A DNA stretch of 10,008 nucleotides from Leptospira ellisii (GCF_002811955.1 NZ_NPEF01000144.1:1-10008), one strand, 5' to 3'; counted from the first letter of the stretch, positions 1-9,033 are shown. Program-made: numbers and translations. Notes: generated from the sequence alone by a model not told the origin.

Positions 1-979
1 ATACTTGAAGGGCTAAGGGGACGACCGCACCTTGATTCCAAGTCCGATTGGAAAAGATCGTATACGGTCCGTATTTTCCCTGGAGAGGTTTTTCCCAAGC
101 TCCGAAATATTCCGCCAAATCCTTTCGAGTGATGGTTCCGTCGTTTTTTTCGTGCGCTTCTACGATCCTATCAGCGATCGGTCCTTCGTAGAAATAATTC
201 CTGACCGAGTCCAAAGCACGGTTTCTGTCGGCGCCGTTTCGTTTCGATCCGGCTTCGGCGTCCGCCAATCGGCGGAACGTTTCCGCAAGACGCGGACGTC
301 TGAATATTTCCTTGTGATAAAGAGGTTTCCACCATTTTCGATCCAGGTAAATTTCCGCGTTGTAGGGAAGCAGAACCGAAAAGCCGATCCGTTTGAAAAC
401 GTTCATATTCAGATTTCGCATTAATATCCTGTGAACGGGGAAACCTTTCTCGGCGATCCTGATCGCGGGAAGACTGACTTGTTCGAAGCTCATCGTTCCG
501 TATTTTTTTAAAAGAGATACGATCACGTCCGGTGAGGCTGGAATCAATTGGGAGGAATATTTTAAAGTCGGAATGTATTCGTGTCCTCTCGATCGAAAAT
601 ATTCTATCGTCGCTTTGGACGGGGCCTTTCCCGCTCCTATATAACTTTCGACACGATCCGATTCGGCGTCATAATAGAGCAGCGGAGCCACTCCCGGAAA
701 CGAAGCCTCTTCTCCCTGAGTTACGTTTAACACCAATAAGGCGGCGATACCAGCGTCGGCGGCGTTTCCGCCCTGCGACAAAATTTCCAAGGCCGTTTTC
801 GTGGCCAAAGGATGACCGGAAGCGACCATAAACGTTTTACCTTCCGCCAAAGGACGCCCTCGATGATAGGGATCGTCGAATTCCAAAAAACCTTCCGGTC
901 TTGAAAACACATAATATGAAACGGCAAGGAGCGCGATCGAGACCGCTGCGATCAAAAAGACTTTCGAAATTCGATTCAT
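1..979 (-). CDS. Gamma-glutamyltransferase-family protein, 5' part (cut by window edge)
   Basis: The minus strand is open from an ATG at 979 to the window edge (326 codons visible); the C-terminal part with the autocleavage threonine lies outside. An AAGGAG ribosome site (986-991 on the plus strand) supports this start. Residues 7-25 are a hydrophobic signal anchor or signal peptide. Family hallmarks are SGHPLAT (54-60), QGGNAADAGIAALL (69-82), KAPSKAT (118-124), KYGTM (159-163), LPAIRIAEKGFPV (170-182) and KDLAEYFGAWEKPL (286-299), in the same order as in E. coli GGT. GGTs move or hydrolyse the gamma-glutamyl group of glutathione-like substrates, usually in the periplasm. The arginine-glutamate of the usual RExAP motif is Ala-Gly here (116-117), and the glycine-rich segment after the first helix is replaced by GEEASFPGVAPLL. 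The family is therefore clear, but the substrate may not be classical gamma-glutamyl compounds. Confidence 0.88.
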   Translation of the reverse strand, partial: MNRISKVFLIAAVSIALLAVSYYVFSRPEGFLEFDDPYHRGRPLAEGKTFMVASGHPLATKTALEILSQGGNAADAGIAALLVLNVTQGEEASFPGVAPLLYYDAESDRVESYIGAGKAPSKATIEYFRSRGHEYIPTLKYSSQLIPASPDVIVSLLKKYGTMSFEQVSLPAIRIAEKGFPVHRILMRNLNMNVFKRIGFSVLLPYNAEIYLDRKWWKPLYHKEIFRRPRLAETFRRLADAEAGSKRNGADRNRALDSVRNYFYEGPIADRIVEAHEKNDGTITRKDLAEYFGAWEKPLQGKYGPYTIFSNRTWNQGAVVPLALQV

Positions 980-1183
980 GGAATTCTCCTTATTCGAACG
1001 AGAACGATTTCCCTGATTCCCGTCGGAAACGGGATTAAACCTCGCACGTTTCTATTTTTTCGAAAGAAAAAAAAACGCTTCGGCGGGAATGTTCTAAAAA
1101 AGGCAATGAACCGCAGCACGGTCGTCTTTACGCAATCATAGATCGGAACCGAGTAGTATATCGTTTTCGGAGTCGAACAGTGA
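980..1183. other. Intergenic region upstream of the GGT-family gene, with small hairpins
   Basis: I see no coding sequence in this 204-base gap between two minus-strand genes. It holds a 6-bp stem (TCCCGT at 1018-1023, ACGGGA at 1029-1034) in the presumed leader of the GGT gene, and an A/T hairpin with 7-bp arms around a GAAA loop (1055-1072). A CGC-TTCG-GCG mini-hairpin (1076-1085) is followed on the minus strand by nine T (1067-1075). The last could be a weak terminator for the gene ending at 1184, but a 3-bp stem is poor, so I do not call one. Confidence 0.4.
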
Positions 1184-1777
1184 TTAGTCGTTTAATCCTT
1201 TTCCTTTAAGAATCCGAGGGATATTTTTTTCAATCCTTGATTCCCTGGTTTTGGATTGTTTGGGTGCGGCGAAATGAAGAATATAGGCTCTTTGTCTTCC
1301 CGGTGTTAAAGCCTGAAAGGCGGTTTTTAACGCGGGAAGTTCATTCAACTTAATTCGAAATTCTTCCGGAATCGCGAATTCGGAGGTTTTTTTATAATTC
1401 ACTTCCAGGCCGGCTTTTTCCGTTTTTATCGCTTCTTTGATATAGGTTTTTAGGATTGTTTTTGTCTTAACGATCTCATGAACCTCGGTAAAACGGATTT
1501 GTCTGGCCGCTTGTACGTTTTTCGTTTGTTGAATTAGAATTCCTTTAGGATCCTTTAACAACGCCCCTTTGAAAAACAGAAATGCGCAGTATTCTTTGAA
1601 ACCGTGTATCAGAACTATATTGCTCCCTTGAAACGTATAACAGGGATTTCCCCATTTAAATTCCTCGGTAAGGCCGCACTCAAGAGCGACGGCTCTCAAC
1701 GTTTCGAATTCTTTCCGCCATTTTTCGGACTCAATTAAGAACTTATCCACCTCGGGATTTTTCGTATTTTTTACCAT
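1184..1777 (-). CDS. DUF1801 / YdeI-OmdA family protein (197 aa)
   Basis: This is a complete cytoplasmic protein with no signal peptide or membrane segment. Residues about 18-115 fit the DUF1801 fold, with the typical stretch KWGNPCYTF (41-49) followed by GFKEYCAFLFFKGALLKDP (59-77). Residues about 134-195 fit the YdeI/OmdA C-terminal domain: FAIPEEFRIKL, then LTPGRQRAYILHFAAPKQSKTRESRIEKNIPRI. This arrangement and length match the Bacillus YdeI type. The family has been linked to bacteriocin protection and an iron-chaperone-like fold, but no reaction is established and I do not assign one. The start has no strong ribosome site, although it fits the family length. It follows the lipoprotein gene by 47 bases on the same strand and is probably co-transcribed with it. 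Confidence 0.85.
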   Translation of the reverse strand: MVKNTKNPEVDKFLIESEKWRKEFETLRAVALECGLTEEFKWGNPCYTFQGSNIVLIHGFKEYCAFLFFKGALLKDPKGILIQQTKNVQAARQIRFTEVHEIVKTKTILKTYIKEAIKTEKAGLEVNYKKTSEFAIPEEFRIKLNELPALKTAFQALTPGRQRAYILHFAAPKQSKTRESRIEKNIPRILKGKGLND

Positions 1778-1824
1778 AGTATGTTATTCTAATTCGTTTA
1801 TCGTTTTTTTTGCGTAACGAACCT

Positions 1825-2544
1825 TCATCGATTCGCTTCCAAAAGCTCGAACATATGTTTTTTGGCGTTTTCTTCGTCCGCCGATTTGCCCCAAAAAAAG
1901 ATCCGTTTGATCGTCCAGTCGCCTTCCTTTTGGAGCCAGGGAATTCCGCTTTCGACCGTCGCGTTTTTTAAGGTCTGATTGAGTTCATACGAAATCACGT
2001 CGCGTTCCCGAACGCACACGATTCCTCCGAATCCTATTTTTTCGGAAGCGTCGACGGGGATCACGGTTTTCATCGGATCCACGATCTTTAAATCGACGGA
2101 GCTGGAGGCTCTTCCGGTCTGCGTTCGAAAAATTCCGGTCGTTTCTATCGTCAAAAATTCCACTTCCTTTTCGATTCCCGTAACGACGTAATACGAGGGA
2201 TACGTAAAAAACCAGTGCGTTAAGAGCAGGACGTCCACCGCGTATGTCGGGGCGCCTTCCTTTTTTTCGATCAGTTGGACGTTGTTCTCGGAGAGTCTGA
2301 TCGTACCGCAGGGTTTATGACCGGATCCGCTTTCGTTCTTACAATGTTTGGTCAAAACGGTTTTCGAGGGAAGAACGGGAAAAAAACGGTACGAGGTATA
2401 AGATTCGATGAATTTTAATTCGGACAACAGATAGATTCCGAATCCCACGGATTTGTCCTTATCCTTGTTATGTTCCCTCAAAACGTACTTAGGAGAAGCG
2501 CAAAATTGAAAGAATAAGAATATTACGAAAAGCGATTTTTGCAT
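1825..2544 (-). CDS. Putative lipoprotein of unknown function (239 aa)
   Basis: I do not recognise this family. The N-terminus (MQKSLFVIFLFFQFC) is a lysine followed by a hydrophobic stretch ending at Cys15, which reads as a lipoprotein signal peptide. Phenylalanine just before the cysteine is unusual even for the loose spirochaete lipobox, so lipidation is likely but not certain. The mature part is mixed alpha/beta in appearance, with no repeats. Cys68 and Cys79 flank a glycine/serine-rich loop and could form a disulfide; Cys177 is a third. A GGAG ribosome site lies 7 bases before the ATG. The gene is first in a probable two-gene unit with the YdeI-like gene downstream. The protein is likely anchored to the outer or inner membrane. 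Confidence 0.75.
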   Translation of the reverse strand: MQKSLFVIFLFFQFCASPKYVLREHNKDKDKSVGFGIYLLSELKFIESYTSYRFFPVLPSKTVLTKHCKNESGSGHKPCGTIRLSENNVQLIEKKEGAPTYAVDVLLLTHWFFTYPSYYVVTGIEKEVEFLTIETTGIFRTQTGRASSSVDLKIVDPMKTVIPVDASEKIGFGGIVCVRERDVISYELNQTLKNATVESGIPWLQKEGDWTIKRIFFWGKSADEENAKKHMFELLEANR

Positions 2545-2600
2545 TCTTCGTCTCCGGGAAAATTCCGCTTCCGGCCGAAAGGAACTTCGAAACTATGCGT

Positions 2601-2628
2601 AATTTAAACCGAAGAAGTAAAGATGCAA
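2601..2628 (-). promoter_or_regulatory. Candidate promoter of the 239-aa lipoprotein gene
   Basis: On the minus strand, TTGCAT (2628-2623) and TAAATT (2606-2601) are separated by 16 bases, matching four of six positions of each consensus. The start point would be near 2594, giving a leader of about 50 bases. Next to it is an inverted repeat (CAAGAA at 2626-2631, TTCTTG at 2640-2645) that overlaps the -35 box and could be a regulator site. This is a by-eye call only. Confidence 0.3.
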
Positions 2629-2688
2629 GAAATATTATATTCTTGTCCGGACGCAGGGGGCCGCGAAGGAAGAGGGATTAAAGTCCGG

Positions 2689-3126
2689 TCAGAATTCTTC
2701 GTCCGAAGTGTAGGTCAGGATCAAAGAGGCCAGAAAGGCGAGTAAAAACTGAGAGAACACCCAAAGCCAGACGATCGTGGTCGGAAGAACGTTGATGAAA
2801 TTCAGAATCGAGATTGCGGGCCCTACGTACGCCGCCAAGGAAAAACAAACGGCGACGATCAAACCGCCTACGATTCCCGTCGGTAGAGAATCTTTCGCGA
2901 GGCGAATTAGAATTCCTAAAAAGAAAACCTGAATGAGATCGGCGACGATCGGCCCCACCCAAAGGATCATTCCAACGGATTGGAAAAATCCTTTATAGGT
3001 AGGGTCGTAGTAAAAACGGGAGAATAAAAGACTGCGAAGCGGTATGGAGATTACTTCCCAAAAACCGAAGGCGATAAACAGCCTTAAAAGAAATTGATTC
3101 CAATCTTTCGCAGTTCTTAAACTCAT
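2689..3126 (-). CDS. Four-helix integral membrane protein, last gene of the beta-oxidation operon (145 aa)
   Basis: I do not recognise a family. Hydrophobicity suggests four membrane helices, at about residues 11-33, 50-75, 83-109 and 115-138, with a short acidic C-terminal tail (SDEEF). The helices contain few charged residues; Asp63 in helix 2 (VADLIQ) stands out. The ATG lies only 2 bases after the thiolase stop, so it is almost certainly co-transcribed and perhaps translationally coupled; an AGGA about 8 bases upstream lies inside the thiolase end. Its position suggests a link with fatty-acid uptake or breakdown, but this is inference from context and no transport motif is visible. Confidence 0.75.
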   Translation of the reverse strand: MSLRTAKDWNQFLLRLFIAFGFWEVISIPLRSLLFSRFYYDPTYKGFFQSVGMILWVGPIVADLIQVFFLGILIRLAKDSLPTGIVGGLIVAVCFSLAAYVGPAISILNFINVLPTTIVWLWVFSQFLLAFLASLILTYTSDEEF

Positions 3127-3128
3127 TC

Positions 3129-4394
<1,266 letters not shown>

Positions 4395-4407
4395 GGTGAT
4401 ACCTTCT

Positions 4408-5750
<1,343 letters not shown>

Positions 5751-5765
5751 TCAATGGAATAGGAC

Positions 5766-5778
5766 CTGTTTAAAACAG
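5766..5778. promoter_or_regulatory. Palindrome CTGTTT-A-AAACAG in the beta-oxidation operon leader
   Basis: This is a perfect palindrome with 6-bp arms around one central base, 40 bases upstream of the dehydrogenase start. Its arm AAACAG/CTGTTT recurs as the outer arm of the larger inverted repeat at 5831-5852. That fits two sites for one dimeric regulator; a TetR-family fatty-acid regulator would be typical for such genes, but none is encoded here. Confidence 0.45.
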
Positions 5779-5830
5779 CCAGGCGGGGAGGAAAGGTTTT
5801 TTTCACGTAGAACGGGATAGAATTGTTCTA

Positions 5831-5852
5831 AAACAGAACATTCGTTCTGTTT
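5831..5852. promoter_or_regulatory. Candidate operator: 9-bp inverted repeat AAACAGAAC / GTTCTGTTT
   Basis: AAACAGAAC (5831-5839) and GTTCTGTTT (5844-5852) are exact inverted copies around a 4-base centre. It lies just downstream of the TACAAT box of the candidate beta-oxidation promoter, so a bound protein would cover the start point and repress. Further AGAAC/GTTCT pentamers lie at 5809-5813, 5825-5829 and 5884-5888. The inner GAAC-N4-GTTC resembles Gram-positive LexA boxes, but the downstream genes make an SOS role unlikely. Confidence 0.55.
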
Positions 5853-5857
5853 AAATG

Positions 5858-5863
5858 ATTGTA
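5858..5863 (-). promoter_or_regulatory. Candidate -10 box (TACAAT) of the beta-oxidation operon
   Basis: The minus strand reads TACAAT here, five of six matches to the consensus. Only a weak -35 (TTCTGA) lies 18 bases before it, which would suit an activated or tightly regulated promoter. The start point would fall inside the 5831-5852 inverted repeat, leaving a leader of about 125 bases before the dehydrogenase ATG. Confidence 0.35.
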
Positions 5864-5954
5864 AAACGTAAAAAGAGCTTATCAGAACGAGTTAAAAAAA
5901 GGTCTAAACGATTTCAAAGACTTCTTACCGGGCGTCCCTCCGCGGAGTTTTTCC

Positions 5955-5996
5955 GAAAAATAAAAATTTTCCGAGATCGCGCGGAGTCGCGCTCTC
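5955..5996 (-). terminator. Rho-independent terminator downstream of the M48 peptidase and macro-domain remnant
   Basis: Read on the minus strand, GAGA-GCGCG (5996-5988) pairs with CGCGC (5983-5979) and TCTC (5976-5973), with an ACTC loop and a 2-base bulge, followed by a T-rich tract (ATTTTTATTTTT ending near 5955). It is the first good terminator after the peptidase stop at 6263. It may originally have served the macro-domain gene that is now only a remnant. Confidence 0.65.
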
Positions 5997-6002
5997 AGCT
6001 CC

Positions 6003-6062
6003 AATCAAGCGATTGAATGGAAACGCGTTCGGAAACGGGAAAGAAATTCCAATCGCTTGATT
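6003..6062. repeat. Perfect 13-bp inverted repeat (AATCAAGCGATTG / CAATCGCTTGATT)
   Basis: The arms are at 6003-6015 and 6050-6062, 34 bases apart, with no mismatch. It lies between the terminator and the stop of the macro-domain remnant, so it would form a long stem in the 3' untranslated part of the peptidase transcript. It could also be a protein site or an element footprint. No target-site duplication or transposase is visible. Confidence 0.6.
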
Positions 6063-6075
6063 CCGCTTCGATCGC

Positions 6076-6255
6076 TCACGCGGGGAATCTTTTCAAAAAG
6101 GAAAGTAAGGTTTTGTAAATATCGAAGTTCTCCGAATCGAAACAAACGAAGAATACGGTTCGAATGGAATCGTCGTTTTTCAGAAATTCACGAACGGTTT
6201 CGATCGCGATCTGCGCCGCGCTTCTGCTTGTCACGTCGATCCGTAAGATTCGACG
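6076..6255 (-). pseudogene. C-terminal remnant of a macro-domain (O-acetyl-ADP-ribose deacetylase/YmdB-type) gene
   Basis: The minus strand is open for 59 codons before a TGA at 6076-6078. From a GTG at 6234 it reads [20 protein letters not shown], then [20 protein letters not shown] and [10 protein letters not shown]. From memory this closely matches the last helix-strand-helix of macro-domain hydrolases; E. coli YmdB has ADIAVKTVSEF followed by VYFVCYDEENAHLYERLL at the same place. The ADP-ribose-binding and catalytic loops (about 120 N-terminal residues) are missing. A TAA at 6256-6258, and then the end of the peptidase gene, replace them. Homology seems to begin near 6225, so the break lies close to the peptidase stop. 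Without those loops it should be inactive. Confidence 0.82.
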
Positions 6256-6262
6256 TTAGACG

Positions 6263-8242
6263 TCACTGGAGAATGATCTGATCGATCCTATTCTTTCTGT
6301 ATTTAACGAACGCGTTTCCGTTTTGGGTATATCCCAAATAAGGTCCGCTTTTCTGAAATCGTTTTCCGAAAATTCTTTCCGCGGAGTTTCGATCCGATCC
6401 GATCGAAACTCCCTTGTCGATTCCCGGACTTCCGTTGCCGTACATGTTCACTTGAAGTACGGAACCTATGCTTAAGAGAAAGGAGGTTTCCTTTTTGTTG
6501 TATATGTAAAATTCGCTGCCGGAGGATTTATCCACCTGAATCCGATCCGGTCTTCCCCATAACTTCAGCAGATCCTCGAGTTTATCGCCCGGACCGACGC
6601 CTCCCACTTTGAAAAGATTCTGTTTCGCGTTTTGGGAAGGATCGGGCAAGGTGATTCCGTGTAACTGTGCGAGATGTTTGGCCCAACCGGAATAGGAATC
6701 GTAGTTATCTATGTAATACAAAGCGAGTTGTTTCGTCTTGGGGTTTTTTTCCTTATACGATTCCAAAAGAACGTAGTTTAAGATGGGCGTAAAATTTTCG
6801 TAAACGTAATCCGGGTCCAATTGTGTCTTTTGACGGATGGAGTTTCCGATACCCTGTAGATACGCTTGAACGTCCGGGTTGGTTTTCGATTGCGTTCCTA
6901 AACTCTGGATTTTGCCGTCCACCATCGTTCCCACGGAGCGAAAGATCTCGAGGGCTTTTTCCTGGTCGTCCGTCCAATAAAAAACGAGGCCGAGATTGTT
7001 CGCCAACGGAATGGAGTTTTCGGCGCGCACTGCGTTACCGGCAAGAGACTTAGCCACGTTCATATCGTTTTCTTCGGTGGAATAGGAAAGCAGGACCGCG
7101 TAGTTCGAGACGAAATAAGGATCTTCCGTTTTGAGGATCACTTTTTGATACGCTTCTTTCGCCTTTTGATAAGCGGAGGAATTTCCGGGGGTCGCCCGCA
7201 TAACGGCCCTTTTGCGAATTCCGTCCGGAAACACCATGGAATCGCGGAAGGAGGGCATGTCCAGAACCGGTTTTAACTTAAGATCCTCGTTGCTCGCCGT
7301 GGCCATCCAGATTTTATGAAGGCAGACCGCGTACGCTTTTTCCAGATGTGTGTTCCCCGGAAATTTCGACAAAGCGCGTTCCAGATTGGATTTCGACTGA
7401 TCCAGGTTTTTACCGAATTGAACGTCGTCGTAAGTCTTTTCCAAAGTCGCAAGAAGGGAATACAATTCCTGTTTATCCCCTCCGAAGCGAGACAAACGGT
7501 CGTTAGGCGAGGGATGGCTTGCGAAATAGACCGAGGTCATCGACTCGGGGCTGATCTTATCCAGTTTTTTATTGGCGATGTATTCCTTATATTGGTTTTC
7601 GATATCGCTCATCAATTCCAAGGTCCGGATCATATAATCCCCTCCGTATCCGGCCTTATTGAGGAGTTGAAATCCGGTTTGGTCCGCATCTACTTCCTGT
7701 TCCTGGGAAAATTTAAGATTTTCTAATACCGCTTCTCCGGTCGGGTTCTCCTTCAACTGATAGAATTTTTTGACGGAGTTGAACGTATGTCTGTTGTAAT
7801 AATGCGACAATTCGTGCGATAGAACGCCCGCGACGTATCTTTCGCGATAGAAATCCCGCTTCTCCTTCGCATCCGGTTCGAAACGCGAAATCACCTGATC
7901 GAGGATATCGAGAGTTCCCGAATTGATACAGAATTGTCCTCCGGCCATCGCAAAGGCGTTAAAGGAATTGTCCTGCACCAGATTGTATACGATCGGAAAG
8001 GAAGGGTTTCCTGACGAATCGGCCAATTTCCGAAACGCGGAATCGATCGGCTTTTTCCAACCGTTATGATCCTTCAGTACTTTTCTGGATTTTAAAACTG
8101 CCGTGTATTGATACGAACTCTGGCGGACGATCTGCGCGTATAATTCCGCGTCGAAGTTGATCGGGGCGTTTTTCTCCGCGTTTAGCGAAAATCCGAGAAC
8201 GAGCGTAAGGATCGAAAGGGCAAACGTAAGAATTCTGAACAT
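6263..8242 (-). CDS. Secreted M48-family zinc metallopeptidase with helical repeats and C-terminal extension (659 aa)
   Basis: Residues 1-22 are a signal peptide (hydrophobic core, likely cut after SLNA), so the enzyme should act in the periplasm. The peptidase domain covers about 30-255: FNAFAMAGGQFCINSGTLDI (94-113), zinc motif HELSH (143-147), third ligand Glu183 in EVDADQTGF, and YFASHPSPNDRLSRF (239-253) as in BepA/LoiP-type M48C enzymes. Residues about 265-480 look like TPR-type helical repeats. Residues about 549-601 and 607-659 look like two copies of a small BamE/SmpA-like unit (GPGDKLEDLLKLWGRPDRI; then GVSIGSDRNSAERIFGKRF). That is a by-eye inference and is unusual for the family. 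Related enzymes degrade or help assemble outer-membrane proteins. All catalytic residues are present. The gene appears monocistronic, with its own promoter and terminator. Confidence 0.92.
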   Translation of the reverse strand: MFRILTFALSILTLVLGFSLNAEKNAPINFDAELYAQIVRQSSYQYTAVLKSRKVLKDHNGWKKPIDSAFRKLADSSGNPSFPIVYNLVQDNSFNAFAMAGGQFCINSGTLDILDQVISRFEPDAKEKRDFYRERYVAGVLSHELSHYYNRHTFNSVKKFYQLKENPTGEAVLENLKFSQEQEVDADQTGFQLLNKAGYGGDYMIRTLELMSDIENQYKEYIANKKLDKISPESMTSVYFASHPSPNDRLSRFGGDKQELYSLLATLEKTYDDVQFGKNLDQSKSNLERALSKFPGNTHLEKAYAVCLHKIWMATASNEDLKLKPVLDMPSFRDSMVFPDGIRKRAVMRATPGNSSAYQKAKEAYQKVILKTEDPYFVSNYAVLLSYSTEENDMNVAKSLAGNAVRAENSIPLANNLGLVFYWTDDQEKALEIFRSVGTMVDGKIQSLGTQSKTNPDVQAYLQGIGNSIRQKTQLDPDYVYENFTPILNYVLLESYKEKNPKTKQLALYYIDNYDSYSGWAKHLAQLHGITLPDPSQNAKQNLFKVGGVGPGDKLEDLLKLWGRPDRIQVDKSSGSEFYIYNKKETSFLLSIGSVLQVNMYGNGSPGIDKGVSIGSDRNSAERIFGKRFQKSGPYLGYTQNGNAFVKYRKNRIDQIILQ

Positions 8243-8283
8243 ATTCCGTAAACCTGAAAGTGAATTAAATAACGTTGGGCCTC

Positions 8284-8312
8284 TAAAATCGCAAAAAAAA
8301 AAACGTTGTCAA
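8284..8312 (-). promoter_or_regulatory. Candidate promoter of the M48 peptidase, with an 11-T tract in the spacer
   Basis: The minus strand has a perfect TTGACA at 8312-8307, followed by ACG and eleven T (8303-8293). A GATTTT or TTTTAG stands at -10 distance (spacer 16 or 18). The start point would be near 8277, giving a leader of about 35 bases to the ATG at 8242. The -10 match is weak (three of six). The homopolymer sits where a length change would alter box spacing. Confidence 0.5.
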
Positions 8313-8324
8313 GCTCTTCCTTTT

Positions 8325-8348
8325 GGTGCGGGCTATGGAATCCGCACC
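8325..8348. repeat. Inverted repeat GGTGCGG / CCGCACC upstream of the peptidase promoter
   Basis: These are two perfect 7-bp arms (8325-8331 and 8342-8348) around a 10-base centre, about 13 bases upstream of the TTGACA box. No T run follows on either strand, so it is not a standard terminator. An activator or repressor site is possible. Confidence 0.45.
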
Positions 8349-8380
8349 GGTTAGGAAAAAATTATAATTCTGAATTCTTG

Positions 8381-8407
8381 AAAATCCCTTTTCGAAGAGA
8401 AGATTTT
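8381..8407. terminator. Weak hairpin that could terminate the HTH gene transcript
   Basis: AAAAT (8381-8385) pairs with ATTTT (8403-8407), and TTTTC (8389-8393) pairs with GAGAA (8397-8401) with one wobble. It lies about 100 bases after the stop of the membrane-bound HTH gene. On the minus strand it is not followed directly by a T run. The rest of 8243-8505 shows no convincing coding sequence. Confidence 0.25.
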
Positions 8408-8505
8408 TAGCTCCCGATCGGATCGAAGTTCGGGTTTGAATTCCTCAGATAATCCGCGGATAAGAAGTTCCTATGAAGATCCGCCGCGGAAACCCGACGG
8501 GAGGT

Positions 8506-9033
8506 TTAATCCTCTTCCGGTAGAAGCGGTGAAATGAAGTAGGCTATGAATTCCAATTTACCGGTGGTGCCCGATTTTTGATAGATGGAAAAGGTCTGAT
8601 TTTCGATCGTCTTCAGGCTTTTGCCCCGTATAGCGGCGATTTGGTGGTTGGACATTCCGCGCAACAAAAGGACGGCGACCTCTTTTTCCTTATCGGAAAG
8701 CCCCCAATCGCCGAGTTGTTTTTGAAACGATTCCCAGAATGATTGGCCGGTATGAGTCAGGAGTTGGTTCTTATTCTTCAGACCTTCGATCACGACTTTG
8801 GCGGATTCGATGTCCTCCTGAGTGTTCCTGATCTCCTGAAACAGGAAAAAAATTCCGATGATCGATAAAAATCCGAAGGCGGCTTCGATGGTGGTGAAGT
8901 AGGCCTGGGATCTTTCGATCCAGTGGATGTCGAACGCGAACGTCAGGATCTCTTCTACGATCCAAAGCAGGATCAAAAAGATATAAAGGGAAAAAAAGTA
9001 GAATCGTCTTTCTTGGGGAAACCAGAATTTCAT
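8506..9033 (-). CDS. Membrane-anchored LuxR-type helix-turn-helix protein (175 aa)
   Basis: The N-terminus has two probable membrane helices (about 11-33 and 45-65), then a charged, possibly coiled-coil linker (66-95). A LuxR/NarL-type DNA-binding domain follows (about 110-170): LSDKEKEVAVLLLRGMSNHQI, with recognition helix region GKSLKTIENQTFSIYQKSG. There is no receiver or autoinducer domain, so the signal may be sensed by the membrane part. The frame is open upstream to 9063, but I chose the ATG at 9033: AAGG stands 5 bases before it, and the candidate promoter (TTGACT at 9096-9091, TAGTTT at 9072-9067) would start transcription near 9060. It is divergent from the ankyrin lipoprotein gene, whose promoter it may control, along with its own. 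Confidence 0.8.
   Translation of the reverse strand: MKFWFPQERRFYFFSLYIFLILLWIVEEILTFAFDIHWIERSQAYFTTIEAAFGFLSIIGIFFLFQEIRNTQEDIESAKVVIEGLKNKNQLLTHTGQSFWESFQKQLGDWGLSDKEKEVAVLLLRGMSNHQIAAIRGKSLKTIENQTFSIYQKSGTTGKLEFIAYFISPLLPEED

Noticed and set aside
32..831. Plus-strand open frames at the left edge
   Set aside because: They are antisense to the GGT-family gene, whose minus-strand frame carries clear family motifs.
5835..5848. GAAC-N4-GTTC as a LexA (SOS) box
   Set aside because: It resembles the Gram-positive LexA box, but the downstream genes are metabolic, and the Leptospira LexA site I recall (TTTG-N5-CAAA) differs. A fatty-acid regulator fits better.
6057..6281. 74-codon plus-strand frame across the peptidase 3' end
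   Set aside because: It is Arg/Ser-rich, antisense to the macro-domain remnant and the peptidase end, and has no ribosome site.
7316..7726. 136-codon plus-strand frame
   Set aside because: It lies fully inside the M48 peptidase gene on the opposite strand and has no domain signal.
8325..8348. tRNA fragment or attachment site
   Set aside because: The GGTGCGG/CCGCACC stem looks acceptor-like, but no cloverleaf, T-loop motif or integrase gene is present.
8409..8505. Short minus-strand frames after the HTH stop (a 32-codon read-through and a 39-codon frame in another phase)
   Set aside because: Neither has a start with a ribosome site or a recognisable family; they are too short to separate from chance.
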